A stretch of 64,000 nucleotides of DNA from Colwellia demingiae (GCF_007954275.1 NZ_VOLT01000009.1:141553-205552); one strand, 5' to 3'. Positions 34,055-43,917 are shown, counted from the first letter of the stretch. Notes: generated from the sequence alone by a model not told the origin. Numbers and translations: made by a program.

Positions 34055-34711
34055 TTATTCGTATGTGATTGGATCAGTTACATCATTCTCTTCAAAAGCT
34101 TGTAAGCGCTCTTCGCATGCACCACATTTTCCACACGCTTTATCTCGTCCGTTATAACAGGTCCACGTATTACTGTAATCTAGACCCATTGCTATACCAT
34201 CCGCAAGGATTGCCGTTTTATCGACACTCAAATAAGGACTAAATATTTCGACACTTTCATAATTTGCAATTTTACAAACATCATTCATTTTTTCAACGAA
34301 TTCAGGTCGACAGTCTGGATAAATAGCATGGTCACCAGAATGAGCACCATAATAAACTTGATCTGCCCCAACCGATACTGCATAAGCAACGGCTAAAGAA
34401 AGTAAAATCATATTGCGGTTAGGCACAACAGTTGATTTCATACTATCTGCTTCGTAATGACCTTCAGGAATATCAATATCATCAGTAAGTGAAGAACCAG
34501 CAAGTAATTGATTAATAGCTGAGATATCAATTACCTTATGGTTGATAGCTAACTCATTACAAACAGTGCTAGCGCACTCCAACTCTTTTACATGGCGTTG
34601 ACCATAATTAAAAGATAAAGCAAATACTTCTTTTCCGTCTTTTCGAGCACGGTTTAATACAGTAAAAGAATCCATGCCACCAGAATAAATAACAACAACT
34701 TTTTCAGCCAT
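34055..34711 (-). CDS. queC: 7-cyano-7-deazaguanine synthase
   Basis: 218 residues. PP-loop [15 protein letters not shown] at residue 5 binds ATP; the C-terminal zinc site is visible as C-x6[13 protein letters not shown]. QueC makes preQ0, a step in queuosine biosynthesis. It is divergent from queE with 83 bases between ORF starts, so the two pathway genes share a promoter region. Length is slightly under E. coli QueC (231). Confidence 0.96.
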   Translation of the reverse strand: MAEKVVVIYSGGMDSFTVLNRARKDGKEVFALSFNYGQRHVKELECASTVCNELAINHKVIDISAINQLLAGSSLTDDIDIPEGHYEADSMKSTVVPNRNMILLSLAVAYAVSVGADQVYYGAHSGDHAIYPDCRPEFVEKMNDVCKIANYESVEIFSPYLSVDKTAILADGIAMGLDYSNTWTCYNGRDKACGKCGACEERLQAFEENDVTDPITYE

Positions 34712-34851
34712 TTGAAAGCTCTCTTAATTGATCTAAGGTATAATAATAATCGCCTATCATTTTACTTGAAATAAGTAACAGGCTAAAGCAGAAAGTGAAT
34801 ACCACGCCTAATAAAATAAACCACAATGCAGAAGAGAAAACCATAACAGAC

Positions 34852-35520
34852 ATGAACTATAAAATTAATGAGCTTTTTGAAACCATTCAAGGGGAGGGCT
34901 CCTTCACGGGCCAGCCATCAATTTTCATTCGATTACAAGGTTGTCCTGTCGGATGTTCGTGGTGTGATACTAAACATACTTGGGATATCGAACTTACGGA
35001 CCAAGTCAGCCCTGAAATTATGTTAGCTAAAAAAGCGGAGACTGCTCAGTGGGCTAATTTCTCAGCTGAAGATATTCTAGCATTAGTGAAGGAAAAGCAT
35101 TTTAACGCAAAGCATATCGTTATTACTGGCGGCGAACCTTGTATGGTTGACCTAACGCCACTTTGTGAAACCTTTGAGAATCTAGGTTATAGTACGCAAA
35201 TTGAAACATCTGGTACCTTTGAAATTCTTACTACAGCAAAATGCTGGGTAACCGTTTCTCCTAAAATTAAAATGCGCGGTGGTTATGATATTTTAGCGAG
35301 CGCTATGTCACGTGCTAATGAAATAAAACACCCCGTTGCTACAGAGCAGAATGTAGATGACTTAAAAGCACTATTGGCAATGCATCAGGTTGAAAATACT
35401 CCTGTATATTTACAACCCATTAGTCAAAAGAAGCGTGCAACCGAGTTAGCAATAGCAACATGTATAGCTAACAATTGGCGTTTATCCGTGCAAGTTCACA
35501 AATATATTGGTATCGAATAA
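34852..35520 (+). CDS. queE: 7-carboxy-7-deazaguanine synthase (radical SAM)
   Basis: From ATG 34852 the product begins MNYKINELFETIQGEG and has 222 residues, matching E. coli QueE (MQYPINEMFQTLQGEG). A GTG at 34795 would add 19 residues of no family likeness. The radical-SAM cluster reads CPVGCSWCDTKHTWD, with ITGGEP for SAM. It rearranges CPH4 to 7-carboxy-7-deazaguanine, the substrate of QueC, encoded divergently next door. Confidence 0.93.
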   Translation: MNYKINELFETIQGEGSFTGQPSIFIRLQGCPVGCSWCDTKHTWDIELTDQVSPEIMLAKKAETAQWANFSAEDILALVKEKHFNAKHIVITGGEPCMVDLTPLCETFENLGYSTQIETSGTFEILTTAKCWVTVSPKIKMRGGYDILASAMSRANEIKHPVATEQNVDDLKALLAMHQVENTPVYLQPISQKKRATELAIATCIANNWRLSVQVHKYIGIE

Positions 35521-35539
35521 ATAAAACTGCGCCGTTCAG

Positions 35540-36622
35540 TTAACCGGCAAATACTTTGGGTACGCGTTTAGATACTCGAGTTAATAATTCATAATTAATG
35601 GTATCGCTGTTTTGAGCAACGATATCAATACTTAAGTTTTTGCCCCACAACTCAACAATATCTCCGATCGCAGTATGTTTCAAATCAGTAATATCAACAG
35701 TGATCATATCCATTGAAACTCGGCCAACGAGTGGTGCTTGGGTACCATTAATAAATACAGGTGTACCTGATTTAGCATTGCGAGGATAACCATCAGCATA
35801 ACCAATAGCCACTGTTGCTAGTTTCGTTTCTCGTTGAGCTTGCCAATTATTGCCATAACCCACTGATTCACCAACTTTCACTGTATGTATAGCAATAATA
35901 TTGGCTTGTAAGGTCATAACGGGGATTAGTGGTTGGCTTAATGGACTATCTCCAATAGGAGAAGCACCATAAAGTGCTAAGCCTAATCGGTTGTGATCGC
36001 CGTGACTCGCAGGCCAATTTAAAATACCCGCTGAATTAGCCATACTATATTTACAGCCATATTTTGCAACTAATGCTTTTAATTGGGCTAGTTGTTTGGC
36101 AGGTCGATCGCAATCAATTTGGTCAGCGGTTGCAAAATGTGAACATAATACCAAGTTATTAATTTGTTGAGCTGATAATTGGGACATAACATCGTCAATT
36201 TGCCCAACATGGAATCCTAAGCGGTTCATCCCCGTATCGACTTTTAGCCAAATATCACCAGAAAACTCAGGAGTAATTGATTTCAGCCACTCTATTTGAT
36301 AATCACTGTGAAGCATTAAAGCAAAGTTATTTTCAAGGGCTATTTCAAAGTCACTTTCTTTAAAAGGTCCTTCAAGAATGAGTACAGAGTTATTAATGCC
36401 AGCATCACGAAGCGCTAGCGCTTCATCAATAAAAGCAACTGCAAAAAGTTTAACTTTTGAACGTAAAGCGTGAGCTACTTTACTGGCGTCATGACCATAG
36501 GCATCCGCTTTGAGAACGGCAATGGTATTGCTGTTACTTGCGAGATTATCAACATATTGATAATTTTTAACAAGGGCGTCTAAGTCGATAATGGCTTGTG
36601 TAAGTCTGGAAGTATAACTCAT
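35540..36622 (-). CDS. alr: Alanine racemase
   Basis: 360 residues. N-terminal TIM barrel with the PLP-binding lysine in AVLKADAYGH near residue 38, WLKVDTGMNRLGFH, and a C-terminal beta domain carrying SVGYGNNW (catalytic Tyr region) and SMDMITVDIT. It converts L- to D-alanine for peptidoglycan. Convergent with queE, 19 bases apart, and divergent from murQ, so three cell-wall genes (alr, murQ, namZ) are adjacent. Confidence 0.95.
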   Translation of the reverse strand: MSYTSRLTQAIIDLDALVKNYQYVDNLASNSNTIAVLKADAYGHDASKVAHALRSKVKLFAVAFIDEALALRDAGINNSVLILEGPFKESDFEIALENNFALMLHSDYQIEWLKSITPEFSGDIWLKVDTGMNRLGFHVGQIDDVMSQLSAQQINNLVLCSHFATADQIDCDRPAKQLAQLKALVAKYGCKYSMANSAGILNWPASHGDHNRLGLALYGASPIGDSPLSQPLIPVMTLQANIIAIHTVKVGESVGYGNNWQAQRETKLATVAIGYADGYPRNAKSGTPVFINGTQAPLVGRVSMDMITVDITDLKHTAIGDIVELWGKNLSIDIVAQNSDTINYELLTRVSKRVPKVFAG

Positions 36623-36821
36623 GTGATATTTCTAATGCTTTACTGATGAAAAGTGGCGAAAATAAAATTAAGTCAACGAAATAAATGTCGTTAATTTTTC
36701 TATTTATTATAAGTTATCAGTGTACCATGATCAATATTGTGGACCTTAGCTTAATCATTGATTTTATGGTCAAGCGATTATATTTAAAACAAGATCCTAG
36801 CAACCATAACGAGAGAATTTA

Positions 36822-37748
36822 ATGAATACGCAAGCCAAGTTAGTTAATGAGCTTAAAAATATAACAACAGAGGGACAAAACCCTAACACGCTAGATATAG
36901 ACTTGCTTGATTCTCTTGGTGTACTTAAAAAAATAAACACAGAAGATCAAAAAGTTGCTGCAATTGTTGGCCTGTTACTACCTGAAATATCCCAAGGGGT
37001 TGATCTTATTGTTGACGCTTTTGCTTGTGGCGGTAGATTAATTTATATAGGTGCGGGGACTAGTGGACGCTTAGGTGTACTTGATGCTGTTGAGTGTCCA
37101 CCTACATTCAGTGTTTCGAGTGAGCAAGTTATTGGTATTCTTGCCGGCGGTGCTGGCGCTATGTATAAGGCAGTTGAAGGTGCTGAAGATAATAGACAAC
37201 TGGCTATTGATGATTTGAAAGCGATTAACTTATCTAACAAAGATGTTGTAGTAGGTATAGCTGCCAGTGGTCGAACGCCCTATGTGTTATCAGCAATGGC
37301 TTTTGCCAGAGAGCAATACGCCAAAGTGATAGGTATTAGTTGTAGCGCTAATAGCAATTATGCACAACACTGTGATATTAATATTTGCGCTGTCGTAGGC
37401 GCAGAAGCATTGACTGGCTCCACTAGAATGAAATCAGGCACGGCACAAAAACTCATTTTGAATATGCTTAGTACTGCCAGCATGATCCGCAGTGGCAAAA
37501 GTTATCAAAACCTAATGATTGATGTAAATGCCAGTAATAAGAAACTTTACGCACGTGCTGTTCGTATTGTGATGCAGGCAACTGAATGTGATTTTGATAC
37601 AGCAGAAATGGCACTCGGCCAAGCAAATAATCAAACAAAATTAGCCAGTTTAATGGTGTTGACGGGCTTAGATAGTACTCAAGCAAAAGCTGCGTTAGCT
37701 TCAAATAAAGGCTTTCTACGTCAAGCGGTAGAGCAACAAGGCTGTTAA
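36822..37748 (+). CDS. murQ: N-acetylmuramic acid 6-phosphate etherase
   Basis: 308 residues with a SIS sugar-phosphate domain: IYIGAGTSGRLGVLDAVECP near residue 75, catalytic Glu in VEGAEDN, VVGIAASGRTPYV and GSTRMKSGTAQKLILN. MurQ cleaves the lactyl ether of MurNAc-6-phosphate in peptidoglycan recycling. AACGAGAG lies before the ATG. The NamZ-type gene starts 10 bases after the stop, so the exo-muramidase that frees MurNAc and the etherase that consumes it are co-transcribed. No PTS or kinase gene for MurNAc is in the window. Confidence 0.96.
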   Translation: MNTQAKLVNELKNITTEGQNPNTLDIDLLDSLGVLKKINTEDQKVAAIVGLLLPEISQGVDLIVDAFACGGRLIYIGAGTSGRLGVLDAVECPPTFSVSSEQVIGILAGGAGAMYKAVEGAEDNRQLAIDDLKAINLSNKDVVVGIAASGRTPYVLSAMAFAREQYAKVIGISCSANSNYAQHCDINICAVVGAEALTGSTRMKSGTAQKLILNMLSTASMIRSGKSYQNLMIDVNASNKKLYARAVRIVMQATECDFDTAEMALGQANNQTKLASLMVLTGLDSTQAKAALASNKGFLRQAVEQQGC

Positions 37749-37758
37749 TGTAACGTCT

Positions 37759-38955
37759 ATGAAATTAGTTATTCTTATCAAAGTAATCATACTATTCCTT
37801 AGCTTTTATACGTGCATTATTAGCTTGTCTGTTAGTGCTAATGAGAGCATCACTGTAGAAAACAATATCATTGTTGGCGCGGAGCAAGTTGAGCAATATC
37901 TACCGCAGCTAAAAGGGAAAAAAGTCGCGTTAGTAGTCAATCAAACTTCTAAGGTGTTTGATGAACATTTAGTGGATGTTTTGTTGAACAAAGAGATAGA
38001 TATTAAGATGATCTTTGCACCCGAGCATGGCTTTCGAGGAAATCGTGATGCGGGTGAAAAATTTGATTCAAGTATTGATACTAAAACAGGCATACCGCTC
38101 ATTTCTCTCTATGGTAAAAACCGTAAGCCATCCATAAGTACAATGAAAAACCTTGATGTTATCATTTTTGATATTCAAGACGTTGGAGTCCGTTTTTACA
38201 CTTACATCAGTACTATGCATTATATGATGGAAGCTGCGGCAGATGCGGGGGTTGAATTCATGGTGTTAGATAGACCTAACCCTAATGGTGCCTTTGTTGA
38301 CGGCCCGATACTTGAAAAAGAGTTTCGTTCTTTCGTTGGCATGCATCCAATTCCTTTATTACACGGAATGACTGTGGCTGAGCTTGCGCTAATGATTAAA
38401 GGAGAAGGGTGGTTAGCAAGTGAAAAGGAACTATCTCTTACCGTTTATAAAGTACAAAGTTATCAAAGAAACAATGTCTATAATTTGCCAATAAAACCAA
38501 GTCCTAACTTGCCAAATTCACATTCAATTGCTTTATATCCCTCATTAGCATTTTTTGAAGCAACCCCCGTTAGCATAGGCCGAGGAACGCCTTTTCCGTT
38601 TCAGGTGATCGGTCATGAAAATATAAATATTGGAGATTTTAATTTTACCCCTGTTTCAATGCCTGGAGCTGCGAGTAAGCCAAAATTCATGAATATAAGG
38701 GTGCAAGGAGAAGACCTTCGTCAGGTTGTAAGTCATGGCCTAGATTTACGTTTTATTTTGCGCTGGTATAAAGCATTTGAAGAACGAAATGCTACTTTCT
38801 TTAATAGCCCAAAATTTATGGATAAATTGGCAGGCACGGATAAATTAAGAAAAGACATCATCGCCGGGAAAAGTGCAGAGCAGATTAGACTAAGTTGGCA
38901 AGCTGGAATTATTGATTTTAAGCAAAAGCGTAAACCGTATCTCTTATACCACTAA
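37759..38955 (+). CDS. namZ: NamZ-type exo-beta-N-acetylmuramidase (DUF1343)
   Basis: 398 residues with an N-terminal signal peptide or anchor (IKVIILFLSFYTCIISLSVSA). The DUF1343 family, of which NamZ from Bacillus is an exo-lytic N-acetylmuramidase, is recognised by LVVNQTSKV, FAPEHGFRGNRDAGEKFDSS, GIPLISLYGK, DVIIFDIQDVGVRFYTYIST and DRPNPNGAFVDGPIL. Export would let it trim wall fragments in the periplasm. Coupling to murQ ten bases upstream supports a MurNAc-scavenging role. Confidence 0.88.
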   Translation: MKLVILIKVIILFLSFYTCIISLSVSANESITVENNIIVGAEQVEQYLPQLKGKKVALVVNQTSKVFDEHLVDVLLNKEIDIKMIFAPEHGFRGNRDAGEKFDSSIDTKTGIPLISLYGKNRKPSISTMKNLDVIIFDIQDVGVRFYTYISTMHYMMEAAADAGVEFMVLDRPNPNGAFVDGPILEKEFRSFVGMHPIPLLHGMTVAELALMIKGEGWLASEKELSLTVYKVQSYQRNNVYNLPIKPSPNLPNSHSIALYPSLAFFEATPVSIGRGTPFPFQVIGHENINIGDFNFTPVSMPGAASKPKFMNIRVQGEDLRQVVSHGLDLRFILRWYKAFEERNATFFNSPKFMDKLAGTDKLRKDIIAGKSAEQIRLSWQAGIIDFKQKRKPYLLYH

Positions 38956-39019
38956 TACTTAAACGATAAGTATTAGTGGTTATTCAGTTTAGCCATTAAT
39001 ATAGATCACGAGTATAGAA

Positions 39020-40285
39020 TTAAGCCGCTGTTTTGTTACTACCGGTATTTTTTGCTTTATACAGGGCTTTATTTGCACGGGTAATTAAATCATTAAGATC
39101 TTCATCATACATTTGTGCGACAGCGGAGCTACAGGTTATTTTAATTTCATTTGGCCAAGTGGCTCCCTGTATTTTTGCTCTGATTTTATCCGCAACATCA
39201 ATCGCTTGAGATAACTCAGTGTCTGGGCATACTAATAAAAATTCTTCTGAGTTCCATCGGGCTACCGTATCACTAGAGCGGCAGGTATTATCAACTTCAT
39301 TTACAAATTGCTGTAGAATTTTATCTGCTATTTTATAACCGTAATTTGGATAAAGATCTTCAAAATAATCGATGTTAAGGAAGATAACACTTAATTTTTG
39401 TAGATCAGTGGGCGCTAATTGATCAAAACATTTTCGTAATCCAATACGATTTAATGCGCCTGTCAGAGGGCAACTCATAGTACCGAACTCAATGGTTTGA
39501 CTCGCTTGTTCAGGTATTTCAATTTCCACTTCTTTAGCTGGCACTAATCGTCTAATGACATAGCCCAGCGCTATACTCCACAACATAATTAACACGGCAA
39601 TAAGTACTGTAGTACCAATATACTTGCCTTTTAATTCAATGCGTTCAACGGTTAACTCATACATCCCTTGTTGCACTTGCACAGTTGGTGTTATGACAAT
39701 GGAATAAATATTTGAAAAATCAGTACCACCATTCTTTAGCGTTAAATTATGACTGTTATTCCACCATTGAGGGATAGAGAAATCAGCTAATTTCAGCCAA
39801 ATAGGGTTAGGAACGTATGCTTCTAAATACTCTAAACTATTATGTTTTAATATTATTTCGTTTCCTTTATTTGAGTAATCGGTATTAAAGTTACGTAACT
39901 CAATACGAGTACCCGGTTGTGTTGGGTGATTATGATTAATCCATAAGCCGATTTGCTCATAATTAGATAAGTCTAAACCAGTAAAGGGAGCTTGTTTGCT
40001 TAAATCTTGTAGATTTATAATTAACTCACAATACGGTTGAGTTAGATGAGATTTTGTTATTTGGCAGGTAAATTCAAGACCATGATTGGTTTTTACTACT
40101 TTTGCAACTGATGCACCTAGCACTGCACGATCATCCACAACCTTAATGTCTGCCGCATTTAAATTGATTACTTTATGCTTGTCTATGTTGAGAAAAAGTA
40201 ATGATAAAATGAGTAAAGATATAAGTATCAGTGAAATAGTGGCATAAAGTTCTTTGCTTTTTTTAGTATTTTTTTTTGTTTGCAT
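39020..40285 (-). CDS. Membrane GGDEF-domain protein with altered signature
   Basis: 421 residues: an N-terminal membrane segment (ATISLILISLLILSLLFL), a periplasmic domain of about 170 residues resembling a carbohydrate-binding-like fold, a second membrane helix (TVLIAVLIMLWSIALGYVI), and a C-terminal GGDEF domain (CPLTGALNRIGL to the end). The signature is NSEEF in ARWNSEEFLLV instead of GG(D/E)EF, while the inhibitory RxxD (RSSD) five residues before it is kept. Diguanylate cyclase activity is therefore doubtful; binding of c-di-GMP at the I-site is possible. Stand-alone gene. Confidence 0.85.
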   Translation of the reverse strand: MQTKKNTKKSKELYATISLILISLLILSLLFLNIDKHKVINLNAADIKVVDDRAVLGASVAKVVKTNHGLEFTCQITKSHLTQPYCELIINLQDLSKQAPFTGLDLSNYEQIGLWINHNHPTQPGTRIELRNFNTDYSNKGNEIILKHNSLEYLEAYVPNPIWLKLADFSIPQWWNNSHNLTLKNGGTDFSNIYSIVITPTVQVQQGMYELTVERIELKGKYIGTTVLIAVLIMLWSIALGYVIRRLVPAKEVEIEIPEQASQTIEFGTMSCPLTGALNRIGLRKCFDQLAPTDLQKLSVIFLNIDYFEDLYPNYGYKIADKILQQFVNEVDNTCRSSDTVARWNSEEFLLVCPDTELSQAIDVADKIRAKIQGATWPNEIKITCSSAVAQMYDEDLNDLITRANKALYKAKNTGSNKTAA

Positions 40286-41417
40286 GGAAAAACTATTCCT
40301 TAACCTAGGTGAACGTGTTCAATAGTTTAAATCCCAAAAGGATAAAATTAAGATAAATTTTTATTTGGTGAAAATTGAACATAAAAACAGTACTACTTTA
40401 AAAGTAATACAGCATTAGTAATAATACCAATGTCTTCAGCCTATCGCTAATTTAGCGATGAGCAATTGATTTACATCAAAAGTATACAGTATTTAAAGTA
40501 GTGGCATATTTTTACCCGTTACTATTATTTCATCACAATGTTTTGAATTGAAAAAGTTCAAGCACTCTGAAACAGGCATCTTGATTAACGGGTTTAAAGG
40601 TAAAAAGACAAACACAAACACAAAGAGAGCTGGCATTGAACAAACGCTATTCCAGTAACTCGTTTTCAACGAAAAAAGTAAATCAACGCAATACAGGGTT
40701 AATTTAACCAAAAACTTATTGGCCTGATTGATGCTTTATTTGTACGATTTACATTCAATAAAAGTTCTGTAATTATCTGTTTATATTAAATATATGGAAC
40801 AACTTGCTGGTCCGATCAGTGTGTTCGTATTTTAAAATCTTACCTTTACTGAATAATCCAATCAATTGCAAAAATGCACTTTTAGACTAAACTTTTTGTA
40901 AATTAGTAATAAATATTTACTTTGCCAATGTATGTCGCTGTTTGAGGGGTAAATATGAATTAATTTACATACTTCTGTGGGTATTATTATGAGTCAATAT
41001 TTTCTCATCACCGGTAATCAATCAGCAACATCAGTGGCACCAATTATGCCGCAGAGAAAAACCAACCTCTTAATCGTTTTTTATCATTTCTTGCGGCTTC
41101 AATTCAATATATCGTCGCCAATTGGCTTATATCTTTATAAATCAAACAACTATTCCCTAGCGATTTTTAATATTTGCTTATCACTTTTTAGTTGTTATCG
41201 ATTTTTATATCTCTGGTTTGTTATCTCCTTTTCACCGTTTAAATGTGTAAATGTATTCACAAAGCTATCAATACGACGAGATCTCTACCTAGAGACAGAG
41301 CAATATCTAGTTGATTATGGCTAGTTTTTGGTGGGTTACTAAACACGCGAAAGATAGCAGTTACATTTTGGTTATAAATCAATATCCATACATTTCAGGT
41401 ACAAAAGGGAAAGTATT
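40286..41417. other. 1.1-kb spacer without a confident gene
   Basis: No convincing full gene. A hairpin ATCGCTAATTTAGCGAT lies near 40443-40459. A 112-codon frame from ATG 40989 starts MSQYFLITGNQ but becomes low-complexity and hydrophobic; in another frame of the same strand 41018-41140 reads SISNISGTNYAAEKNQPLNR then FLSFLAASIQYIVANWLISL and a stop, more protein-like but without an in-frame Met. This may be a frameshifted remnant or a small peptide gene. The rest is AT-rich with no feature I can name. Confidence 0.4.
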
Positions 41418-41726
41418 ATGAATAGTTTTACTAATAGAGAACCGATTACTATTCCTCAACAATTTGCGCTGCGCTCTTGGGTTTCTCTAGAACCAGGATT
41501 AGAGGAAAATGAGTGGGTATTGATAGATAACCGCAGCGGAGCTATTTGTACCTGTAATGACAGTGCAGGCGTATTATTGGTCGCCTTACAAAAAGGCACT
41601 ACCTGCGACCAACTGGCTGATGCTCTTGCTAGTCGCTTCGATGTGTCAGTGACAGAAGCCAGACAAGATGCACTACTTTTCATTCAACAACTCAGTGGCA
41701 CAGGATTTGTTTATGAAAACTTCTAA
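41418..41726 (+). CDS. Stand-alone PqqD-like (RRE-type) protein
   Basis: 102 residues resembling PqqD, the peptide-chaperone/RiPP-recognition fold: EWVLIDNRSGAICTCNDSAG, VLLVALQKGTTCDQLADALA, then a C-terminal helix pair DVSVTEARQDALLFIQQL ending GFVYENF. AGGGA sits 8-9 bases before the ATG. It is the first gene of a five-gene unit; the next ORF starts 14 bases before its stop. PqqD proteins normally present a precursor peptide to a radical-SAM partner, but no radical-SAM gene is present here. It may instead carry a peptide or amino acid for the ATP-grasp enzyme (inference). Confidence 0.75.
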   Translation: MNSFTNREPITIPQQFALRSWVSLEPGLEENEWVLIDNRSGAICTCNDSAGVLLVALQKGTTCDQLADALASRFDVSVTEARQDALLFIQQLSGTGFVYENF

Positions 41727-43917
41727 TACTCGAGTCGCCATTACAGGGTTTGGTGGTCTTGATATTCCACATGCCGGAGCCAGTGTTGCTCGTGCATTAC
41801 GCGCAGGTTGGCAGGGACCACTTATTATTGATGCTCTGGTTGATGATTCGGCTATGACAGGGGCTTGGCAACCCGGAGTGGTTGATACAGTGACAAGAAT
41901 TCAAAGTCCACTTAAAGGAGATGAAGCGTTTTATTTAAGTTTAATCAATTCACAAAAAAAATTAGGATTTACCGCCTTTATTCCGTGTTTAGAACAAGAT
42001 ATTGCTGCTACAGCTAGGCTAGCAGAGCGACTACATAAAAATGGCATAAAAACACTTGTGCCCAATGCCGATAAAATTGCCCAATTGAGTCCACTTACTT
42101 TAGCTTCTTATCTACATCAACATCATATTGCGTATCCCCACAGTTTAATTGCTCACCATCTGCATGAAGTATCCCATTATGCCGATCATCTTGGCTATCC
42201 TGTGTTAGTCAAAGGAGCAGAATTGGAATTAATTGCCCACAACGCCGAACAGGTTGTACGTTTTTCATCTGCCGTGCTTGAGCGAGATCGACGCTCAGGA
42301 GTACTATTACAGGCGCGCATTGCGGGTGAAGCTTATTCACTGGTTTGTCTTAATAATAAAAACGGTGATCGCGTTGAAAACCTCTCATGTAGAAAACTGG
42401 CTATAAATAGCAATGGTCATGCGGTTTGTAGCAGTATCATTGATAGCCCAGAATTAGAGGCGCAAGGACTGGAAATTATCAAAAAGCTAGGTGCTCAGGG
42501 ACCTATCACTTTAGATTTGATCCACCCAACAGGCGGCTCAATTTACTTTTTAGAAGGCGTTAAATCCTGTCTTCCTGATTGGTGTATGCTCAGCCATTGG
42601 GCCAATAAAAATTTAGCTGTAGAACTACTGAAATTATTAACTGAACCTGAGATTAATAAAACGACATCCCCTTCAAATCATTCCAGTGACGCCCCATTGT
42701 TAGTTCGTAGTATTACAGAAGCCGTAGTGCGACTCGATGACATGCAACATTTGGATCGGCATGGCCACATAGATGTGACAGAAATGACTAACGGTCAATC
42801 TCGAAGTAATCATGACGATAAACCACTAGCTGTTAGAGAGGGACTGCGTGTCGCGGTTACTGGAACCAGTAGCTTTGATCTTGTTAATGCGGGTATTGGC
42901 GTTGCCAGAGCGTTACGCAGTGCTTCTGGCGACTTGCATTTAATTGGCCTATGTTACGGCACCTTCGATTCTGGGGCATATAACAAAGAGTTGTTTGATG
43001 TTTGTTTTCAATTACCGATAACAGAAAGTGAAAGTACGTTATTCGAACGTCTCAAAAAAATTATAAAAATGCAGGCCATTGATGTATTGATCCCCTGTTT
43101 GGATGGCGAAATACCGTTTTTTATTAAATTTGCCGATGAGCTAAAAAAATTGGGCGTTCATACTTTATTACCTAACCTAGATAGCTTTGAAAAACGGAGT
43201 AAAACACAGCTATTTAGTGGCACTTATAAAGCGGATCAGCAGGGCTTTATGATCCCCGAAACCATTAGTGCCCGTAATGAAGATGAAGTATTAGCAGCTG
43301 TTAAAAAAGTTGGTTTACCAGCGGTGGTAAAAGGACCTATCTCTTTTTGTGTATCAGTCATGGATGAAAGTCAGGCAAAAGCTGCATGGCACACACTCTA
43401 TTATGATGGAATGAAAGAAGTATTGATTCAGCCAATGATTAGCGGACCAAGTTTTGCAGTGGCTACCGTTTGTAATCATCAACACGAACCGCTAACTATG
43501 CTGACGGTAAAAAAATTAAGTTTATGTCCCAGAGGCAGTACTTGGCGAGCCATGCGTTTACCACAAGTAGAATTAGAAGCGGCTTTTGCCCGCTTTTTAA
43601 AAGAAATCAAATGGGTTGGCCCGGTAGAGGGGGAATTTATTAGAGACGAGATATTAGACCGTTTTTATCTTATCGAGATCAATCCACGTTTTACTGGCTG
43701 GATCTATTACTCTGCCACGCTAGGATCGAATCATCCTCAACAGGTTGTCCATACTGCACTAGGTAAAGAAATCACCCCCGAACCAGATAAAACAGACCTT
43801 GTATTTGTAAGAAGTACTACTGAATTACGTTTACAGCCTTATCAGTTAGCCTCTTTTTCGACCAAGGGATATCTACACCATAATCGAATTGCTCCAGACC
43901 AAATTAAGGAAAATTGA
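41713..43917 (+). CDS. Tandem ATP-grasp ligase, first half degenerate
   Basis: 734 residues from ATG 41713 (overlapping the PqqD-like gene by 14 bases). The protein is an internal duplication: each half has a Rossmann-like pre-ATP-grasp domain (VAITGFGGLDIPHAGASVAR at residue 7; VAVTGTSSFDLVNAGIGVAR near 378) followed by an ATP-grasp domain. The C-terminal copy keeps the metal-binding EGEF and LIEINPRFTG near residue 654; the N-terminal copy has FLEGVKSC instead, so it has probably lost catalysis. Overall plan recalls carbamoyl-phosphate synthetase large subunit but is shorter. Likely makes an amide or acyl-phosphate bond; substrate unknown. Confidence 0.8.
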   Translation: MKTSNTRVAITGFGGLDIPHAGASVARALRAGWQGPLIIDALVDDSAMTGAWQPGVVDTVTRIQSPLKGDEAFYLSLINSQKKLGFTAFIPCLEQDIAATARLAERLHKNGIKTLVPNADKIAQLSPLTLASYLHQHHIAYPHSLIAHHLHEVSHYADHLGYPVLVKGAELELIAHNAEQVVRFSSAVLERDRRSGVLLQARIAGEAYSLVCLNNKNGDRVENLSCRKLAINSNGHAVCSSIIDSPELEAQGLEIIKKLGAQGPITLDLIHPTGGSIYFLEGVKSCLPDWCMLSHWANKNLAVELLKLLTEPEINKTTSPSNHSSDAPLLVRSITEAVVRLDDMQHLDRHGHIDVTEMTNGQSRSNHDDKPLAVREGLRVAVTGTSSFDLVNAGIGVARALRSASGDLHLIGLCYGTFDSGAYNKELFDVCFQLPITESESTLFERLKKIIKMQAIDVLIPCLDGEIPFFIKFADELKKLGVHTLLPNLDSFEKRSKTQLFSGTYKADQQGFMIPETISARNEDEVLAAVKKVGLPAVVKGPISFCVSVMDESQAKAAWHTLYYDGMKEVLIQPMISGPSFAVATVCNHQHEPLTMLTVKKLSLCPRGSTWRAMRLPQVELEAAFARFLKEIKWVGPVEGEFIRDEILDRFYLIEINPRFTGWIYYSATLGSNHPQQVVHTALGKEITPEPDKTDLVFVRSTTELRLQPYQLASFSTKGYLHHNRIAPDQIKEN

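Noticed and set aside
40493..40711. Minus-strand frame of 72 codons starting MVKLTLYCVDLL
   Set aside because: Contains a low-complexity FVFVFVF run from a repeated ACAAAC stretch, has no ribosome-binding site and no recognisable fold; taken as a chance frame in AT-rich spacer.
40989..41324. Plus-strand frame of 111 codons upstream of the PqqD-like gene
   Set aside because: The start looks gene-like but most of it is low-complexity hydrophobic sequence with rare spacing of charged residues; kept only as a possible broken peptide gene, not annotated as a CDS.
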